Shown piece by piece: positions 1-10,094 of a stretch of 64,000 nucleotides of DNA. Under the pieces are notes generated by a model. That model saw nothing but the letters and a program-made list of their open reading frames with translations, had not been told where the DNA came from and did not search any database. The translations under genes were made by a program, and so were the position numbers. Numbering within the stretch: position 1 is the stretch's first letter; each line of letters begins with the position of its first letter. The stretch spans positions 2,294,001 to 2,358,000 of the forward strand of contig NZ_CP071859.1 in the NCBI RefSeq assembly GCF_023716665.1. Direction: 5' to 3'. The DNA is from Vibrio sp. SCSIO 43135 (GTDB lineage Bacteria; Pseudomonadota; Gammaproteobacteria; Enterobacterales; Vibrionaceae).

Positions 1-308
1 AACGAGCGAATATGAGGAGCACTGAATCCCATTTGCAGAGTCTGAGACTCACCCGAGCGCCCATAGCTAAGCTGAGTGACGTACTGTGAAGACTGATTCA
101 ATGCTTTGACGATCACTTCATTATTGATGGCATCGGTGTCACCAGAAGCACGAACAATCACTTGCTTCATGCCTTCAATACGCGCCTTAGCGTCTGCGTC
201 TTTCTGCTCTTGTTCGAGCACTACTTCAGAGCGATATAAATCTACTTTAGTTAAGGCGTGAGCAGGGATAGTAATTAACCCCAGTAATAACAGAGCGATA
301 TTGCGCAT
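1..308 (-). CDS. DUF2066 family secreted protein, N-terminal part (cut by window edge)
   Basis: This is the first ~102 codons of a gene that runs leftward out of the window. It starts with ATG at 308, preceded by a good AGGAAA ribosome binding site. The N-terminus (MRNIALLLLGLITIPAHA) is a typical cleavable signal peptide. The mature part begins LTKVDLYRSEVVLEQEQKDA and continues with an alanine/lysine-rich helix and a segment containing KQVIVRASGD. That pattern matches the DUF2066 family, proteins of unknown function common in Vibrio and other gammaproteobacteria. No catalytic motif is visible in the part present. It is divergent from uraA. The family call rests on resemblance only. Confidence 0.6.
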   Translation of the reverse strand, partial: MRNIALLLLGLITIPAHALTKVDLYRSEVVLEQEQKDADAKARIEGMKQVIVRASGDTDAINNEVIVKALNQSSQYVTQLSYGRSGESQTLQMGFSAPHIRS

Positions 309-496
309 ACGTTTCCTAGATAGTATTGGGCGAAGACAGGGCTTTGCAAAATATAGTGTTTTCGAGTGTTGATGATAAGCAACTATCCAATCCTGAGCAA
401 GGAATGCACTTCAAGTTACGGTCAGAATTCATGTCTAGCGTCTCGAACATCCATATCTTAGATTGAAAACCGATAATTTATTTGACCTAGGTTACA

Positions 497-512
497 TTGC
501 AAACGTTTGCCA
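497..512 (+). promoter_or_regulatory. PurR-like operator upstream of uraA
   Basis: The 16-mer TTGCAAACGTTTGCCA contains the perfect palindrome GCAAACGTTTGC, the core of the gammaproteobacterial PurR operator (consensus ACGCAAACGTTTGCGT). It lies about 47 bases before the uraA start codon. The same core occurs upstream of purM at 54677-54692. Repression of uracil uptake by PurR is inferred from this match. Confidence 0.75.
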
Positions 513-558
513 AAGTGATAAAATCCCGCGAATTTTATTTATTGAACAGGGAAATGAT

Positions 559-1803
559 ATGAAAAATGCTATTCAGGGAGCGCAAATGCTATTTGTTGCT
601 TTCGGCGCATTGGTGCTGGTACCACTTCTAACCGGCCTCGACCCGAGTGTGGCACTCTTTGGTGCTGGTGTCGGTACGCTTCTTTTCCAATTAGTTACTC
701 GTCGTAGTGTGCCTATTTTCCTCGCCTCTTCTTTCGCTTTCATTGCCCCTATACTTTACGGTGTTCAAACTTGGGGCGTACCTGCCACTATGGGTGGCTT
801 AATGGCAGCTGGTTGTGTTTATGTCGCAATGGGCGCATTAATCAAAGTCCGCGGCGTAGAAATCATTCATAAATTACTTCCGCCAGTTGTCGTTGGCCCT
901 GTCATTATGGTGATTGGCTTAGGCTTAGCGCCAGTCGCGGTAAACATGGCGTTGGGCATGGTAGATGGTTCACAAGTCATCGACGCAAATGCATCGCTTG
1001 TGATCTCGATTGCTTCGTTGCTTACCACCATCATATTGAGCGTGTTCGCCAAAGGCTTTTTAAAACTGACTCCTATTTTAGGCGGTATTGTTGTGGGCTA
1101 CTGTTTAAGCCTTGGCTACGGCATTGTTGACTTCACACCTGTGAAAGAAGCTGCTTGGTTTGCGCTACCGAACTTTACGACACCGGAATTCAATATCAAT
1201 GCAATCTTGTTCATGATCCCGGTTGCCATCGCGCCTGCTGTAGAACACGTTGGCGACATGCTAGCCATCTCCAATGTGACCGGCAAAAACTACATCAAAA
1301 AGCCAGGTCTGCACCGTACCATTACTGGTGATGGTGTGGCGACTATCGCTGCTTCAATGGTTGGCGCCCCGCCAAACACCACTTATTCAGAAGTGACCGG
1401 TGCTGTAATGCTAACCAAGGCATTTAACCCTGTTATCATGACATGGGCAGCGGTAAGTGCGATTGTACTTGCTTTGGTAGGTAAGCTAGGCGCTGTACTG
1501 CAAACGATCCCAATGCCAGTTATGGGCGGCATTATGATTTTACTATTCGGTTCAATTGCGACCGTTGGCCTTAACACTCTAATTAAAAACAACGTTGACC
1601 TGCACAAGTCACGCAACCTAGTTATCGTCGCCATTACATTGGTGTTTGGTATCGGAGGTATGGCATTTGGTATTGGCGAATTCAGCCTTCAAGGCGTTAG
1701 CCTATGTGGTATCGTTGCTATTCTGCTTAACCTAATCTTGCCGAAAGATTTAGGTGAAAACCACGTAGTAGACAACGCGCAAATGGAAGACGAAGCGAAA
1801 TAG
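559..1803 (+). CDS. uraA: Uracil permease (NCS2 family)
   Basis: Inner-membrane uracil:proton symporter of the nucleobase-cation symporter 2 family, 414 aa. It feeds pyrimidine salvage together with Upp, encoded at 54 kb here. The protein is almost entirely hydrophobic helices. The two conserved glutamates of the E. coli UraA substrate site appear as E229 (in PAVEHVGD) and E278 (in PPNTTYSE), with the same 49-residue spacing as E241/E290 in E. coli. I chose ATG 559 because it gives the standard N-terminus [10 protein letters not shown] and has an ACAGGGAA ribosome binding site. The open frame extends back to 463, but that stretch contains the PurR operator. In E. coli uraA follows upp; here they are about 53 kb apart. 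A strong terminator follows. Confidence 0.93.
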   Translation: MKNAIQGAQMLFVAFGALVLVPLLTGLDPSVALFGAGVGTLLFQLVTRRSVPIFLASSFAFIAPILYGVQTWGVPATMGGLMAAGCVYVAMGALIKVRGVEIIHKLLPPVVVGPVIMVIGLGLAPVAVNMALGMVDGSQVIDANASLVISIASLLTTIILSVFAKGFLKLTPILGGIVVGYCLSLGYGIVDFTPVKEAAWFALPNFTTPEFNINAILFMIPVAIAPAVEHVGDMLAISNVTGKNYIKKPGLHRTITGDGVATIAASMVGAPPNTTYSEVTGAVMLTKAFNPVIMTWAAVSAIVLALVGKLGAVLQTIPMPVMGGIMILLFGSIATVGLNTLIKNNVDLHKSRNLVIVAITLVFGIGGMAFGIGEFSLQGVSLCGIVAILLNLILPKDLGENHVVDNAQMEDEAK

Positions 1804-1837
1804 TGTCTTAGCCAAGATGTGAACATACCCTAGATGT

Positions 1838-1868
1838 AAAAGGCTGATCTTTGCGGATCAGCCTTTTT
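1838..1868 (+). terminator. Rho-independent terminator after uraA
   Basis: A 12-bp perfect stem (AAAAGGCTGATC / GATCAGCCTTTT) with a 6-base loop is followed by a T-run. It lies 35 bases after the uraA stop and could also serve ybaK from the other side. Confidence 0.85.
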
Positions 1869-1881
1869 GTTTGCGGGTAAT

Positions 1882-1901
1882 TAGGGTCTGTTGACCTTTC
1901 G
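1882..1901 (+). repeat. Terminal fragment of the TAGGGTCTGTTG repeat family
   Basis: TAGGGTCTGTTG followed by ACCTTTCG matches the end of the 268-bp element at 37215-37482 and, with changes, the end of the copy near 63.66 kb. Only about 20 bases are recognisable here. It lies directly after the end of ybaK. Confidence 0.5.
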
Positions 1902-1906
1902 CACCT

Positions 1907-2380
1907 CTAGCCACATAACGGAACAAACTGACCTCTCGTCAACGCTGCAAGGTCATTCGCTGCCAACTCAATCTCCAATCCACGCTTACCTGCACTCACA
2001 CATATCATGTCCTGTGTTAACGCGCTTTCGTGGATAAATGTCGGCAATGCCTTTTTTTGTCCTAACGGGCTAATACCTCCAACAACATAACCGGTTGTCT
2101 TTTGGGCGATATCTGGATCAGCCATATCCGCTTTTTTCGCTTTTGCCGCTTTCGCCGCTTGTTTCAAGTTCAGCTTCTGATCCACCGGAATGACTGCAAC
2201 GGCCAAATTCTTTGGTTCACCATTAACGCAAAACAATAACGTTTTGAACACGCGTGCTGGATCTTGTCCCAATGCCTCAACCGCTTCAAGCCCAAAACTT
2301 GCCGCTCTAGGATCGTGCTCATACTGATGAATGTGGTGAGTGACTTTTTTCTTCTTCGCGAGATTAATAGCCGGTGTCAT
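1907..2380 (-). CDS. ybaK: Cys-tRNA(Pro)/Cys-tRNA(Cys) deacylase YbaK
   Basis: Trans-editing enzyme of the YbaK/EbsC (INS/ProX-like) superfamily, 157 aa. It hydrolyses cysteine from tRNA(Pro) mischarged by ProRS and so protects translation fidelity in the cytoplasm. The sequence shows the family pattern: a basic N-terminal strand (TPAINLAKKKKVTHHIHQYEHD), then the VFKTLLF strand, the IPVDQKLNLK strand, and a C-terminal GGISPLGQKKALPTFI segment with the conserved glycine loop. The start at 2380 was chosen over 2416 because TAAGGAGAGC lies just upstream and the N-terminus then matches the family. It is a single-gene unit on the minus strand, with the nutA terminator upstream. Confidence 0.9.
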   Translation of the reverse strand: MTPAINLAKKKKVTHHIHQYEHDPRAASFGLEAVEALGQDPARVFKTLLFCVNGEPKNLAVAVIPVDQKLNLKQAAKAAKAKKADMADPDIAQKTTGYVVGGISPLGQKKALPTFIHESALTQDMICVSAGKRGLEIELAANDLAALTRGQFVPLCG

Positions 2381-2413
2381 TTTGCTCTCCTTAAGCTCCA
2401 ACAAGGACACAAA

Positions 2414-2450
2414 CAAAAAAGCGCCGTCATCTTTTGAATGACAGCGCTTT
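2414..2450 (-). terminator. Rho-independent terminator after nutA
   Basis: A stem of AAAGCGC-GTCAT paired with ATGAC-GCGCTTT (one mismatch) is followed, on the minus strand, by a run of six T. It lies 30 bases after the nutA stop. Confidence 0.8.
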
Positions 2451-2481
2451 AGATTAAGGAGTTTTATGAGTTGTCGTCAAC

Positions 2482-4143
2482 TTACTTGTAAACCATCTCG
2501 CCTGATGGAGCATATTGGTTTACATCAACTGGGCTATTCGCTTCTAGGTACTCTTTCAACACTTCTGCATCAACGAAACCTGTGTTTACGTGACCAGGGT
2601 GACCCGTTAGTTTAGGGTAACCGTCGCCACCTGCTGCGTTGTAGCTCGGTACAGTGAAACGGTAAGTTTCGTCTAAACGAAGCTGTTTACCACCGATGAA
2701 TACGTTAGATACTTCACCATTAGCCACCGTCATAGAGATACCAGCGAACTGAGCGTATGCACCTGAATCAACCGGCTTGGTTGCAACAACGTTTAGGTAG
2801 TCTAGTACTTCAGCACCAGTCATATCTGTGTAAGTCAGGATGTTAGCAAAAGGCTGTACTGTCAGTACATCTTTGTAAGTAACGTCACCGCCTTCAATCG
2901 AGTCACGCACACCACCAGAGTTCATAACTGCAAAGTCGGCTTTTGCACGCTCCATGTGAGCCGTTGCGATCAAGCGACCAAGGTTGGTCTGTTGGAAACG
3001 AACAACATTACGGTCGCCTTCTAGCTTACCGTTAGTCTCTGCAATCTTAACGTTAAGCTGAGCTTGACCTTGCTCTTGATAAGGACGTAGGAACTCAAGT
3101 AGTGCTTCGTCTTGCTTGATCTCATCTTCAATAAGAACGCGCTGTTTCTTACCATCGATTTTAACTTTCTTCTTCAAGTTTACTGGGATCAGATCGTAGC
3201 TCACCATTTCTAGTTCACCGTTACGGAATTCGTAATCAGCACGACCTACGTATTTACCCCATTCGTGCGCCTGAACGATGTAAGTACCGTTTTGTACATC
3301 TGGCTTACACTCATCAGAAGGCTTGAAGTTCTTCTTCACAACGTTCGGTGCTTCCATACAAACTGGCTCTTGAGAGTGACCACCAACGATCATATCTAGA
3401 GAACCTTCGTCTAGGTAACGAGCAAGCGCTACATCACCCGGAGCATTCACGCCGCGCTTACCATCTTCGTAGTGGCCCATGTGAGTAACCGCGAAAATCA
3501 GGTCAGGTTTTTCAGTCTTTTCTAGCTCGGCAATCAGCTTTTTCGCTTCTTCTTTTGGATCACGGAAATCAATGCCACCGATAAACTCTGGATTACCGAT
3601 TTTCTGCGTGTCTTCAGTCGTTAGACCAATAACAGCAATCTTGATGCCTTGCTTGTTAAACATCTCGTAAGGCTGGAACATACGCTCGCCAGTCTCTTTA
3701 TCATAGATGTTTGCCGACAACATCGGGAAGTTAGCCCACTCTTTCTGCTTAAATAGCACTTCTAGCGGATTGTCGAATTCGTGGTTACCCAGTGCCATCG
3801 CATCGTAACCAATCTTGCTCATACCTTTGAAATCTGGTTCTGCATCTTGAAGATCTGATTCAGGTACACCGGTGTTGATATCACCACCAGAAAGAAGCAG
3901 TGAGCTGCCACCCTCGGCTTCGATCTCTGCACGTAGCTCGTCGATTAACGTCTTACGAGCAGCCATGCCGTACTCGCCGTATTTGTTTTGCCAAAAACGA
4001 CCGTGGTGGTCATTGGTGTGAAGAACTGTCAGCTTATAAGTTTTGTCCGCTTCCCACTCATGCTGAGGTGCTGTTGCACAACCCGCTAGAGTCGCAAGAA
4101 TCGCTGCGCTGAGCGTTGTTTTAAGAATAAGGCCTTGCTTCAT
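2482..4143 (-). CDS. nutA: 5'-nucleotidase lipoprotein (UshA/NutA type)
   Basis: Surface 5'-nucleotidase that hydrolyses external nucleotides, releasing nucleosides and phosphate for uptake; 553 aa. A lipoprotein signal with lipobox LAGC places the lipidated cysteine at residue 22. The metallophosphatase domain follows with its metal motifs in order: LHTNDHHGRF, SGGDINTG, LGNHEFDN, THMGHY and GGHSQEP. The C-terminal nucleotide-binding domain has NSGGVRDSIEGG and YNAAGGDGYP. Length and N-terminus match the V. parahaemolyticus NutA type, which is membrane-anchored, unlike the soluble UshA of E. coli. ATG 4143 was chosen because AAAGG lies about seven bases upstream; an in-frame ATG at 4149 almost touches that site. 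Single gene with its own terminator. Confidence 0.93.
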   Translation of the reverse strand: MKQGLILKTTLSAAILATLAGCATAPQHEWEADKTYKLTVLHTNDHHGRFWQNKYGEYGMAARKTLIDELRAEIEAEGGSSLLLSGGDINTGVPESDLQDAEPDFKGMSKIGYDAMALGNHEFDNPLEVLFKQKEWANFPMLSANIYDKETGERMFQPYEMFNKQGIKIAVIGLTTEDTQKIGNPEFIGGIDFRDPKEEAKKLIAELEKTEKPDLIFAVTHMGHYEDGKRGVNAPGDVALARYLDEGSLDMIVGGHSQEPVCMEAPNVVKKNFKPSDECKPDVQNGTYIVQAHEWGKYVGRADYEFRNGELEMVSYDLIPVNLKKKVKIDGKKQRVLIEDEIKQDEALLEFLRPYQEQGQAQLNVKIAETNGKLEGDRNVVRFQQTNLGRLIATAHMERAKADFAVMNSGGVRDSIEGGDVTYKDVLTVQPFANILTYTDMTGAEVLDYLNVVATKPVDSGAYAQFAGISMTVANGEVSNVFIGGKQLRLDETYRFTVPSYNAAGGDGYPKLTGHPGHVNTGFVDAEVLKEYLEANSPVDVNQYAPSGEMVYK

Positions 4144-4463
4144 TGTCATACCTTTGAACTGTTGGGGATCCACTGCTTTTCATTATCGGTAATAGTTATC
4201 AAGATCAGCGCACTTTAAGGCGCTGTTTAACCGATAAAACTTGAACTAGTTTAAATTAACCTAGTTTAGGTGACAGGATGATTTCATATTTATGTCGCCT
4301 AGATCACCTTAAATTAGTAAAGAATGTGTAACGAAATGAGGATCTTTCATATCAAATTCCAATAGATCACAAGCAATCGTTTTACTGTGAAGTGAGTGTA
4401 TTTGAGTAAAGTGTGAGGGATTGCACTAACTCAACATATCTGGGAATAAAAGGCAGACGAGAT
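4144..4463. other. nutA upstream region, no gene seen
   Basis: About 320 AT-rich bases lie between the nutA start and the kdsA terminator. I see no coding frame of substance on either strand. The nutA promoter must lie here. Weak half-sites resembling CRP (such as TAGATCACC near 4300) are present, but none is a convincing full dyad. Confidence 0.5.
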
Positions 4464-4497
4464 CAAAAAAGGCTAACATATTCATGTCAGCCTTTTG
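4464..4497 (-). terminator. Rho-independent terminator after kdsA
   Basis: AAAAGGCTGACAT pairs with ATGTTAGCCTTTTTT when read on the minus strand. It closes the hemA-kdsA operon about 20 bases after the kdsA stop. Confidence 0.8.
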
Positions 4498-4517
4498 TGT
4501 ATATTTTCGAAGAAAAT

Positions 4518-5390
<873 letters not shown>

Positions 5391-5417
5391 TCAATGCGAT
5401 GAATGACACTCAGACAC

Positions 5418-6227
5418 TTAGTGGACAGTGACTGAACTTTCACTCATGGCTTTAACTTGATTTTGCAACAGCTCCGACGCTGGGTCATCAGGGCATTGAT
5501 CGATGAAATACTGGTAATCATTCAGTGCGACTTGATGGCAGTCTAACTGTTGGTAGATGAACCCACGATCGCGAATTTCGTATGGATCATCTGGCACAAA
5601 GGTTAACGCGAGATCCGTGCATCGCAGCGCTAAAGTATAGCGCTCCTCGCGAAGTAAGGCACTTTTCAGCAACGCCAACCAACGGCCAATCACGGTTGGG
5701 TTATCCGTCGCTTCTAAATGCTCAGGTTTTAGCGTTGCTAATGGGCCTTTACTCCCAATCAACCAGGCTTTCAGAATATGCTCCGATACGTATTCACCGT
5801 TAAATGGGTTGATATACAACGGCTTCTCGCCATACCAGTTCACTTGGACAATGAATTGGGTTGGAAACGTAATACCGGCAACAGGGAACCCTAGCTTACG
5901 GCCAAAGTACAGCAGCAGCGCCCCTAAGCTTACTGGGATCCCTTTACGGCGCTCTAGAACTTTATCTAGAAAGCCGTTGCTTGAATCGAAGTAGGCTTCT
6001 TGGTCACCGACAAATGCCCAATCGTGGTAGAACAAGCGTAAGAATGATTCAAACTTTTGCTTCTCGTCCAACTCGTGGACCAGCGCCAATTCAGCTTCTT
6101 TAAACAATCGCTCGAGTTCTTGCTCTGCCCAGCTTACATTTGTTTCTGGATTCACGGCCCGATTTAGGACCAATGCTCCTTCAGCAAGCTCCATTGCATC
6201 AAAGTCTTCATCACATAACTCAAGCAT
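5418..6227 (-). CDS. sirB1: SirB1 family protein (transglutaminase-like plus TPR)
   Basis: Conserved protein of 269 aa, equivalent to YchA of E. coli. The first half contains a transglutaminase-like core (residues ~95-135: RRKGIPVSLGALLLYFGRKL, then VAGITFPTQFIV). The C-terminal ~80 residues look like tetratricopeptide helices (LREERYTLALRCTDLALTFVPDDPYEIRDRGFIYQQL). The Cys of a true transglutaminase triad is not evident; the GIPVSLG motif has Ser in that position, so catalysis is doubtful. The biochemical role is unknown. It lies between sirB2 and kdsA in the conserved hemA operon, where its neighbours are always co-oriented. Confidence 0.85.
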   Translation of the reverse strand: MLELCDEDFDAMELAEGALVLNRAVNPETNVSWAEQELERLFKEAELALVHELDEKQKFESFLRLFYHDWAFVGDQEAYFDSSNGFLDKVLERRKGIPVSLGALLLYFGRKLGFPVAGITFPTQFIVQVNWYGEKPLYINPFNGEYVSEHILKAWLIGSKGPLATLKPEHLEATDNPTVIGRWLALLKSALLREERYTLALRCTDLALTFVPDDPYEIRDRGFIYQQLDCHQVALNDYQYFIDQCPDDPASELLQNQVKAMSESSVTVH

Positions 6228-6272
6228 TTATGCTTTTCCTACCTTAACTTCTATCAAATTTTTTAAATGTAA

Positions 6273-6656
6273 TTAGCCCAAAAACATTGGGATTTTCGTC
6301 ACGGCTACTTTGCCGGCAATACCTAGCCAGCCTAGAGCGCCAAGAAACGCAAACGTTCTAGACAGTTTATTTTTACCCAACTTAAGAGCAAAGAAGCCTA
6401 ACGCAATGTATGCCAGCACCGAGGTGAGTTTTTCCGTCAGCCACATACCTTGAGGAGTAAACGGATAAAACTGCGTGATCATCACTAAAGTGATACCAGA
6501 AAGCAGAAGCACCGTATCGTTAATATGCGGGAACACTTTGAAAAACTTTTTATCGAGCAGTTTGGAATCCATCATCATTAATGCATAACGAACAGACAAC
6601 AAAGTGGCACTGATTGCGATAGTCAGTAGGTGTAAATGTTTAATACCTTCGTACAT
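6273..6656 (-). CDS. sirB2: SirB2 family membrane protein
   Basis: Small integral inner-membrane protein, 127 aa, equivalent to E. coli YchQ. Four hydrophobic segments are visible: HLHLLTIAISATLLSVRYA, DTVLLLSGITLVMI, EKLTSVLAYIALGFFALKL and AFLGALGWLGIAGKVA. Function is unknown. The start at 6656 (MYEGIKHLHL) was chosen because GAGAGAAC lies upstream and it fits the family. The longer frame back to 6692 overlaps the end of prmC by 26 bases and would add 12 polar residues. It is part of the hemA operon. Confidence 0.85.
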   Translation of the reverse strand: MYEGIKHLHLLTIAISATLLSVRYALMMMDSKLLDKKFFKVFPHINDTVLLLSGITLVMITQFYPFTPQGMWLTEKLTSVLAYIALGFFALKLGKNKLSRTFAFLGALGWLGIAGKVAVTKIPMFLG

Positions 6657-6666
6657 GAAGTTCTCT

Positions 6667-7527
6667 CTATTGTTGATGGTAAAACTGGCCAAGTGTCACT
6701 CGGTCGTTTCCACCATAGTCCTTTTCTGTAGCCACTTGTTGATACCCAAATGACGCTAAAATTTCTCTTACTAATTCACCTTGGTCATACCCATGCTCAA
6801 ACATAAGCCAGCCTTCATTCTCCAGAAAGCCAATCGCATTTTCAGCGATATGCTTGATATCCGCTAGGCCATTATCGTCGGCAACCAACGCACTTTTCGG
6901 TTCAAAGCGAACATCACCTTCGACAAGGTGCGGGTCATTAGCGTCAATATAAGGAGGGTTCGACACGATTAAGGCAAACTTTGTGCCAGTAACTAAAGGT
7001 TCAAACCAGCTGCCGGAATAAAATATCGCATTGGAAATACCTAACTGACGAGCATTTTCGGTCGCAAGTGATTGAGCCTCTTGCTTGAGGTCAATGCCGA
7101 TCACTTCTCTTTTGGGCATCTCTGAAGCCAAAGCCAATGCAATCGCACCTGTCCCTGTACCTAAATCGAGTATTTTGCCGTCTTGCTGATAGGTTTTATC
7201 TAACGCAACTTCAACTAAACGCTCGGTATCAGGGCGAGGGATAAGCGTGGTTGGGGATACTTTAAGTGGTAAAGACCAAAACTCGCGCTCACCGATAATG
7301 TAAGCAACTGGCTCACCTGAAATTCGTCTAACCAGCAACTGGCTGAAACGATCATATTGCTCGTTATCTAGCTTTTTTTCTGGCCATGTAAATAGATAGG
7401 AACGTGGCTTTTGCAGCGCGTGGCAAAGCAATACCGCAGCATCAAGAGAGGGCGAATCACTGCCACTCTCTTCAAGTTGTTTGATTGCGGTATCCAGTGC
7501 AGATTCTACACTCGGAAGCTCACTCAT
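6667..7527 (-). CDS. prmC: Peptide chain release factor N5-glutamine methyltransferase
   Basis: Methylates the glutamine of the GGQ motif in release factors RF1 and RF2, raising termination efficiency; cytoplasmic, 286 aa. The N-terminal helical domain (residues 1-~85) is followed by a Rossmann SAM-binding domain with DLGTGTG at 121-127. The signature SNPPYID, whose Asn-Pro-Pro-Tyr holds the substrate glutamine, lies at ~189-195. The start codon abuts the prfA stop (TAA directly followed by ATG), so translation is probably coupled to its own substrate gene. Confidence 0.96.
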   Translation of the reverse strand: MSELPSVESALDTAIKQLEESGSDSPSLDAAVLLCHALQKPRSYLFTWPEKKLDNEQYDRFSQLLVRRISGEPVAYIIGEREFWSLPLKVSPTTLIPRPDTERLVEVALDKTYQQDGKILDLGTGTGAIALALASEMPKREVIGIDLKQEAQSLATENARQLGISNAIFYSGSWFEPLVTGTKFALIVSNPPYIDANDPHLVEGDVRFEPKSALVADDNGLADIKHIAENAIGFLENEGWLMFEHGYDQGELVREILASFGYQQVATEKDYGGNDRVTLGQFYHQQ

Positions 7528-8616
7528 TTAGTTGTTGTCTGCTAGCGCAGCGAGTTGGTCAGCTTGATGTTCTTGAACAACAGGATCGACCAAACTCTGT
7601 AGATCACCTTCTAGCACTTCTGTTAGACGGTAAAGAGTAAGGTTAATACGGTGGTCTGACACACGGCCCTGCGGGTAATTGTATGTGCGAATACGGTCAC
7701 TACGGTCACCTGAACCTAGTAAGTTACGACGTGTATCAGACACTTCTGCAGCACGACGCTCTTCTTCGGCTTGTACAATACGCGCAGCAAGTACAGACAT
7801 CGCTTTCGCTTTGTTTTTATGTTGAGAACGTTCGTCCTGACACTCTACAACGGTACCCGTTGGCAAGTGAGTAATACGAATAGCAGAGTCTGTCGTGTTA
7901 ACGTGCTGGCCACCCGCACCTGATGCACGGAAGGTATCGATCTTAAGGTCAGCAGCTTTAATTTCTGGCAAATCAGCTTCTGGGATTTCTGGCATAATCG
8001 CAACAGTACATGCAGATGTGTGTACACGACCTTGAGATTCAGTTTCAGGTACGCGCTGAACACGGTGACCACCAGATTCAAACTTCATGGTACCGTAAAC
8101 ACTGTCGCCACTGATTTTCGCGATCATTTCTTTATAGCCGCCTTGCTCAGACTCGTTGCAGCTCATTACTTCAACGCGCCAACCTTTCTTCTCAGCAAAC
8201 TTAGAGTACATACGGAATAAGTTACCCGCGAAAATACCGGCTTCATCACCGCCCGCACCCGCACGAATTTCAAGGAAACAGTTGCGCTCGTCATTTGGAT
8301 CCTTAGGTAAAAGCAAGATTTGAAGTTCGTCAGTAAGACGTTCGATCGTCTCTTTTGCGTCCTTAATCTCTTCTTGCGCCATTTCTCGCATTTCTGCGTC
8401 ATCTTCGTTAGCCATTTCTTCAGCAGCCACTAAATCTTCTTGAGCTTGCTGGTATGACTGGAAGCACTTAGTCACTTCTTCCAGTTGAGAATACTCTTTC
8501 GAAAGAGCGCGGAATTTATCTTGATCACCAATTACATCTGGATCACCAAGCAGGTGTTGAACTTCTTCATAACGCTCAACGAGAGTTTCAAGCTTTACTA
8601 AAATCGACGCTTTCAT
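7528..8616 (-). CDS. prfA: Peptide chain release factor 1
   Basis: Recognises UAA and UAG in the ribosomal A site and triggers peptide release; 362 aa. The stop-codon recognition tripeptide P-x-T appears as PET at residues 190-192 ([15 protein letters not shown]). The catalytic GGQ, methylated by PrmC, is at 235-237. The N-terminal domain is rich in acidic coiled-coil helices. It lies between hemA and prmC in the operon, with a 57-bp gap from hemA. Confidence 0.97.
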   Translation of the reverse strand: MKASILVKLETLVERYEEVQHLLGDPDVIGDQDKFRALSKEYSQLEEVTKCFQSYQQAQEDLVAAEEMANEDDAEMREMAQEEIKDAKETIERLTDELQILLLPKDPNDERNCFLEIRAGAGGDEAGIFAGNLFRMYSKFAEKKGWRVEVMSCNESEQGGYKEMIAKISGDSVYGTMKFESGGHRVQRVPETESQGRVHTSACTVAIMPEIPEADLPEIKAADLKIDTFRASGAGGQHVNTTDSAIRITHLPTGTVVECQDERSQHKNKAKAMSVLAARIVQAEEERRAAEVSDTRRNLLGSGDRSDRIRTYNYPQGRVSDHRINLTLYRLTEVLEGDLQSLVDPVVQEHQADQLAALADNN

Positions 8617-8673
8617 ACATTCTTTCTTAAGTTAGGTTTTCTTAAATTGGGCTTTCTTTTACGGCAAAGGTAA

Positions 8674-9933
8674 TTATGGCAGGTCATCAAGACCTAAGCT
8701 TTGTCTAATTACCGTTAATTTTGCTGGCTCGCCCTGTTCGGCCGCACTTTGCAATGCACGGGTCGGGGCATGAATAAGCCGGTTGGTCAGCTTATTACTA
8801 AGCTCTAGTAGCACTCGCTCTGGATCGTTACCCGCAGCCAGTGATTGTAAACTTTTTTGTAGCAGGTCTTCTCGGATGTCATTGGAAGATTTGCGGTATT
8901 CTCGGATACTATCTACGGCCTGCAACGAACGCATCCAAGTCATAAACAAAGCACTTTCTTCACTCACAATAGCTTCAGCCTGAATGGCTTCGACTTTGCG
9001 CTGCTCAATATTGCTTTCGACAATGGACTGCAAATCATCAACGGAATACAGGTACGCATCACTTAAGTCACCGACTTGAGATTCAATATCTCTTGGTACG
9101 GCAATATCCACCAGTAACATCGGCTGGAAACGTCTCGCTTTCAGTGCAGTTTCGACCATACCTTTACCAATAATAGGTAGAGGACTCGCCGTCGAACTGA
9201 TCACGATATCTGCTTTAGCGAGATGTTCTGGGATTTCTGGCAGACTAATCACTTGAGCGCCAAACTGCTCGGCTAACCCTAACGCCCTTTCACGGGTACG
9301 GTTAGCCACAATAATGCGTTCACAACCATTTGCGGCTAAATGCTTAGCAACCAGTTCAATTGTCTCACCAGCACCAACAAGCAACACGGTTGAATCCGCT
9401 AACGATTCGAAAATGTGTTTCGCCAAAGTGCATGCCGCATAAGCGACTGACACGGCATTGCCGCCAATATCAGTTTCCGTTCTCACTCTTTTGGCAACGG
9501 AAAATGCTTTTTGGAACAGTTTTTCCATCGACGAATCGACAGATTTGTATTCACGAGCATCAGAATACGCTTGCTTTACTTGACCAAGAATCTGAGGCTC
9601 ACCCAATACCAAAGAATCCAAGCCGCAAGAAACACGCATCAGGTGTTTAATGGCGGTTTGCTCTTCGTGGGTATATAAGCTTGGTTTAAGCTCTTCAGGG
9701 CTTACTTGGTGAAATTGAGAAAGCCAATCAATAACCTTACTTTTACTGCCTTGTTTCACGTCACAGTAAATCTCGGTACGGTTGCAGGTAGAAAGGATAA
9801 CACTACCGTTAACATTTGAATTTGCGCCTAGTTGTTTTAGTGCTTCTGATAATTTATCAGGACCAAAAGCCACTTTTTCACGCAATTCAACCGAAGCTGT
9901 ATTGTGATTAATTCCAATAGCAAGCAAGGACAT
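8674..9933 (-). CDS. hemA: Glutamyl-tRNA reductase
   Basis: Reduces glutamyl-tRNA to glutamate-1-semialdehyde with NADPH, the first committed step of C5-pathway tetrapyrrole (haem) synthesis; 419 aa. The catalytic cysteine is C50 in [29 protein letters not shown], the Rossmann glycine motif [11 protein letters not shown] and the C-terminal dimerisation helices ([17 protein letters not shown]) are all present. It heads the leftward operon. The divergent lolB starts 161 bp away, the same layout as in E. coli, so both promoters lie in 9934-10094. Confidence 0.97.
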   Translation of the reverse strand: MSLLAIGINHNTASVELREKVAFGPDKLSEALKQLGANSNVNGSVILSTCNRTEIYCDVKQGSKSKVIDWLSQFHQVSPEELKPSLYTHEEQTAIKHLMRVSCGLDSLVLGEPQILGQVKQAYSDAREYKSVDSSMEKLFQKAFSVAKRVRTETDIGGNAVSVAYAACTLAKHIFESLADSTVLLVGAGETIELVAKHLAANGCERIIVANRTRERALGLAEQFGAQVISLPEIPEHLAKADIVISSTASPLPIIGKGMVETALKARRFQPMLLVDIAVPRDIESQVGDLSDAYLYSVDDLQSIVESNIEQRKVEAIQAEAIVSEESALFMTWMRSLQAVDSIREYRKSSNDIREDLLQKSLQSLAAGNDPERVLLELSNKLTNRLIHAPTRALQSAAEQGEPAKLTVIRQSLGLDDLP

Positions 9934-10094
9934 GTAATGTGGGTTCTCTGAATCGAAAATACAAATAAGGCCAGAATTTTACTTGATGACCCCATTTATT
10001 AAAAGGGTCAAACGGTTTTGTTTTCCTGACTTCGTGATATCAATGATATAGTAACGAGTAATCCTTCCTAAAATCGAGCAAATAGCGAGCAACT

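Noticed and set aside
463..558. N-terminal extension of uraA
   Set aside because: It begins with a TTG, contains the PurR-like operator, and the family start is at 559 with a good ribosome binding site.
3900..4112. 70-aa frame opposite nutA, and the many similar frames opposite flgK, fadE, prs and chb
   Set aside because: All lie wholly inside strong genes on the other strand and lack ribosome binding sites or family signatures.
4290..4330. CRP site upstream of nutA
   Set aside because: TAGATCACC gives only one good half; the other half has two mismatches.
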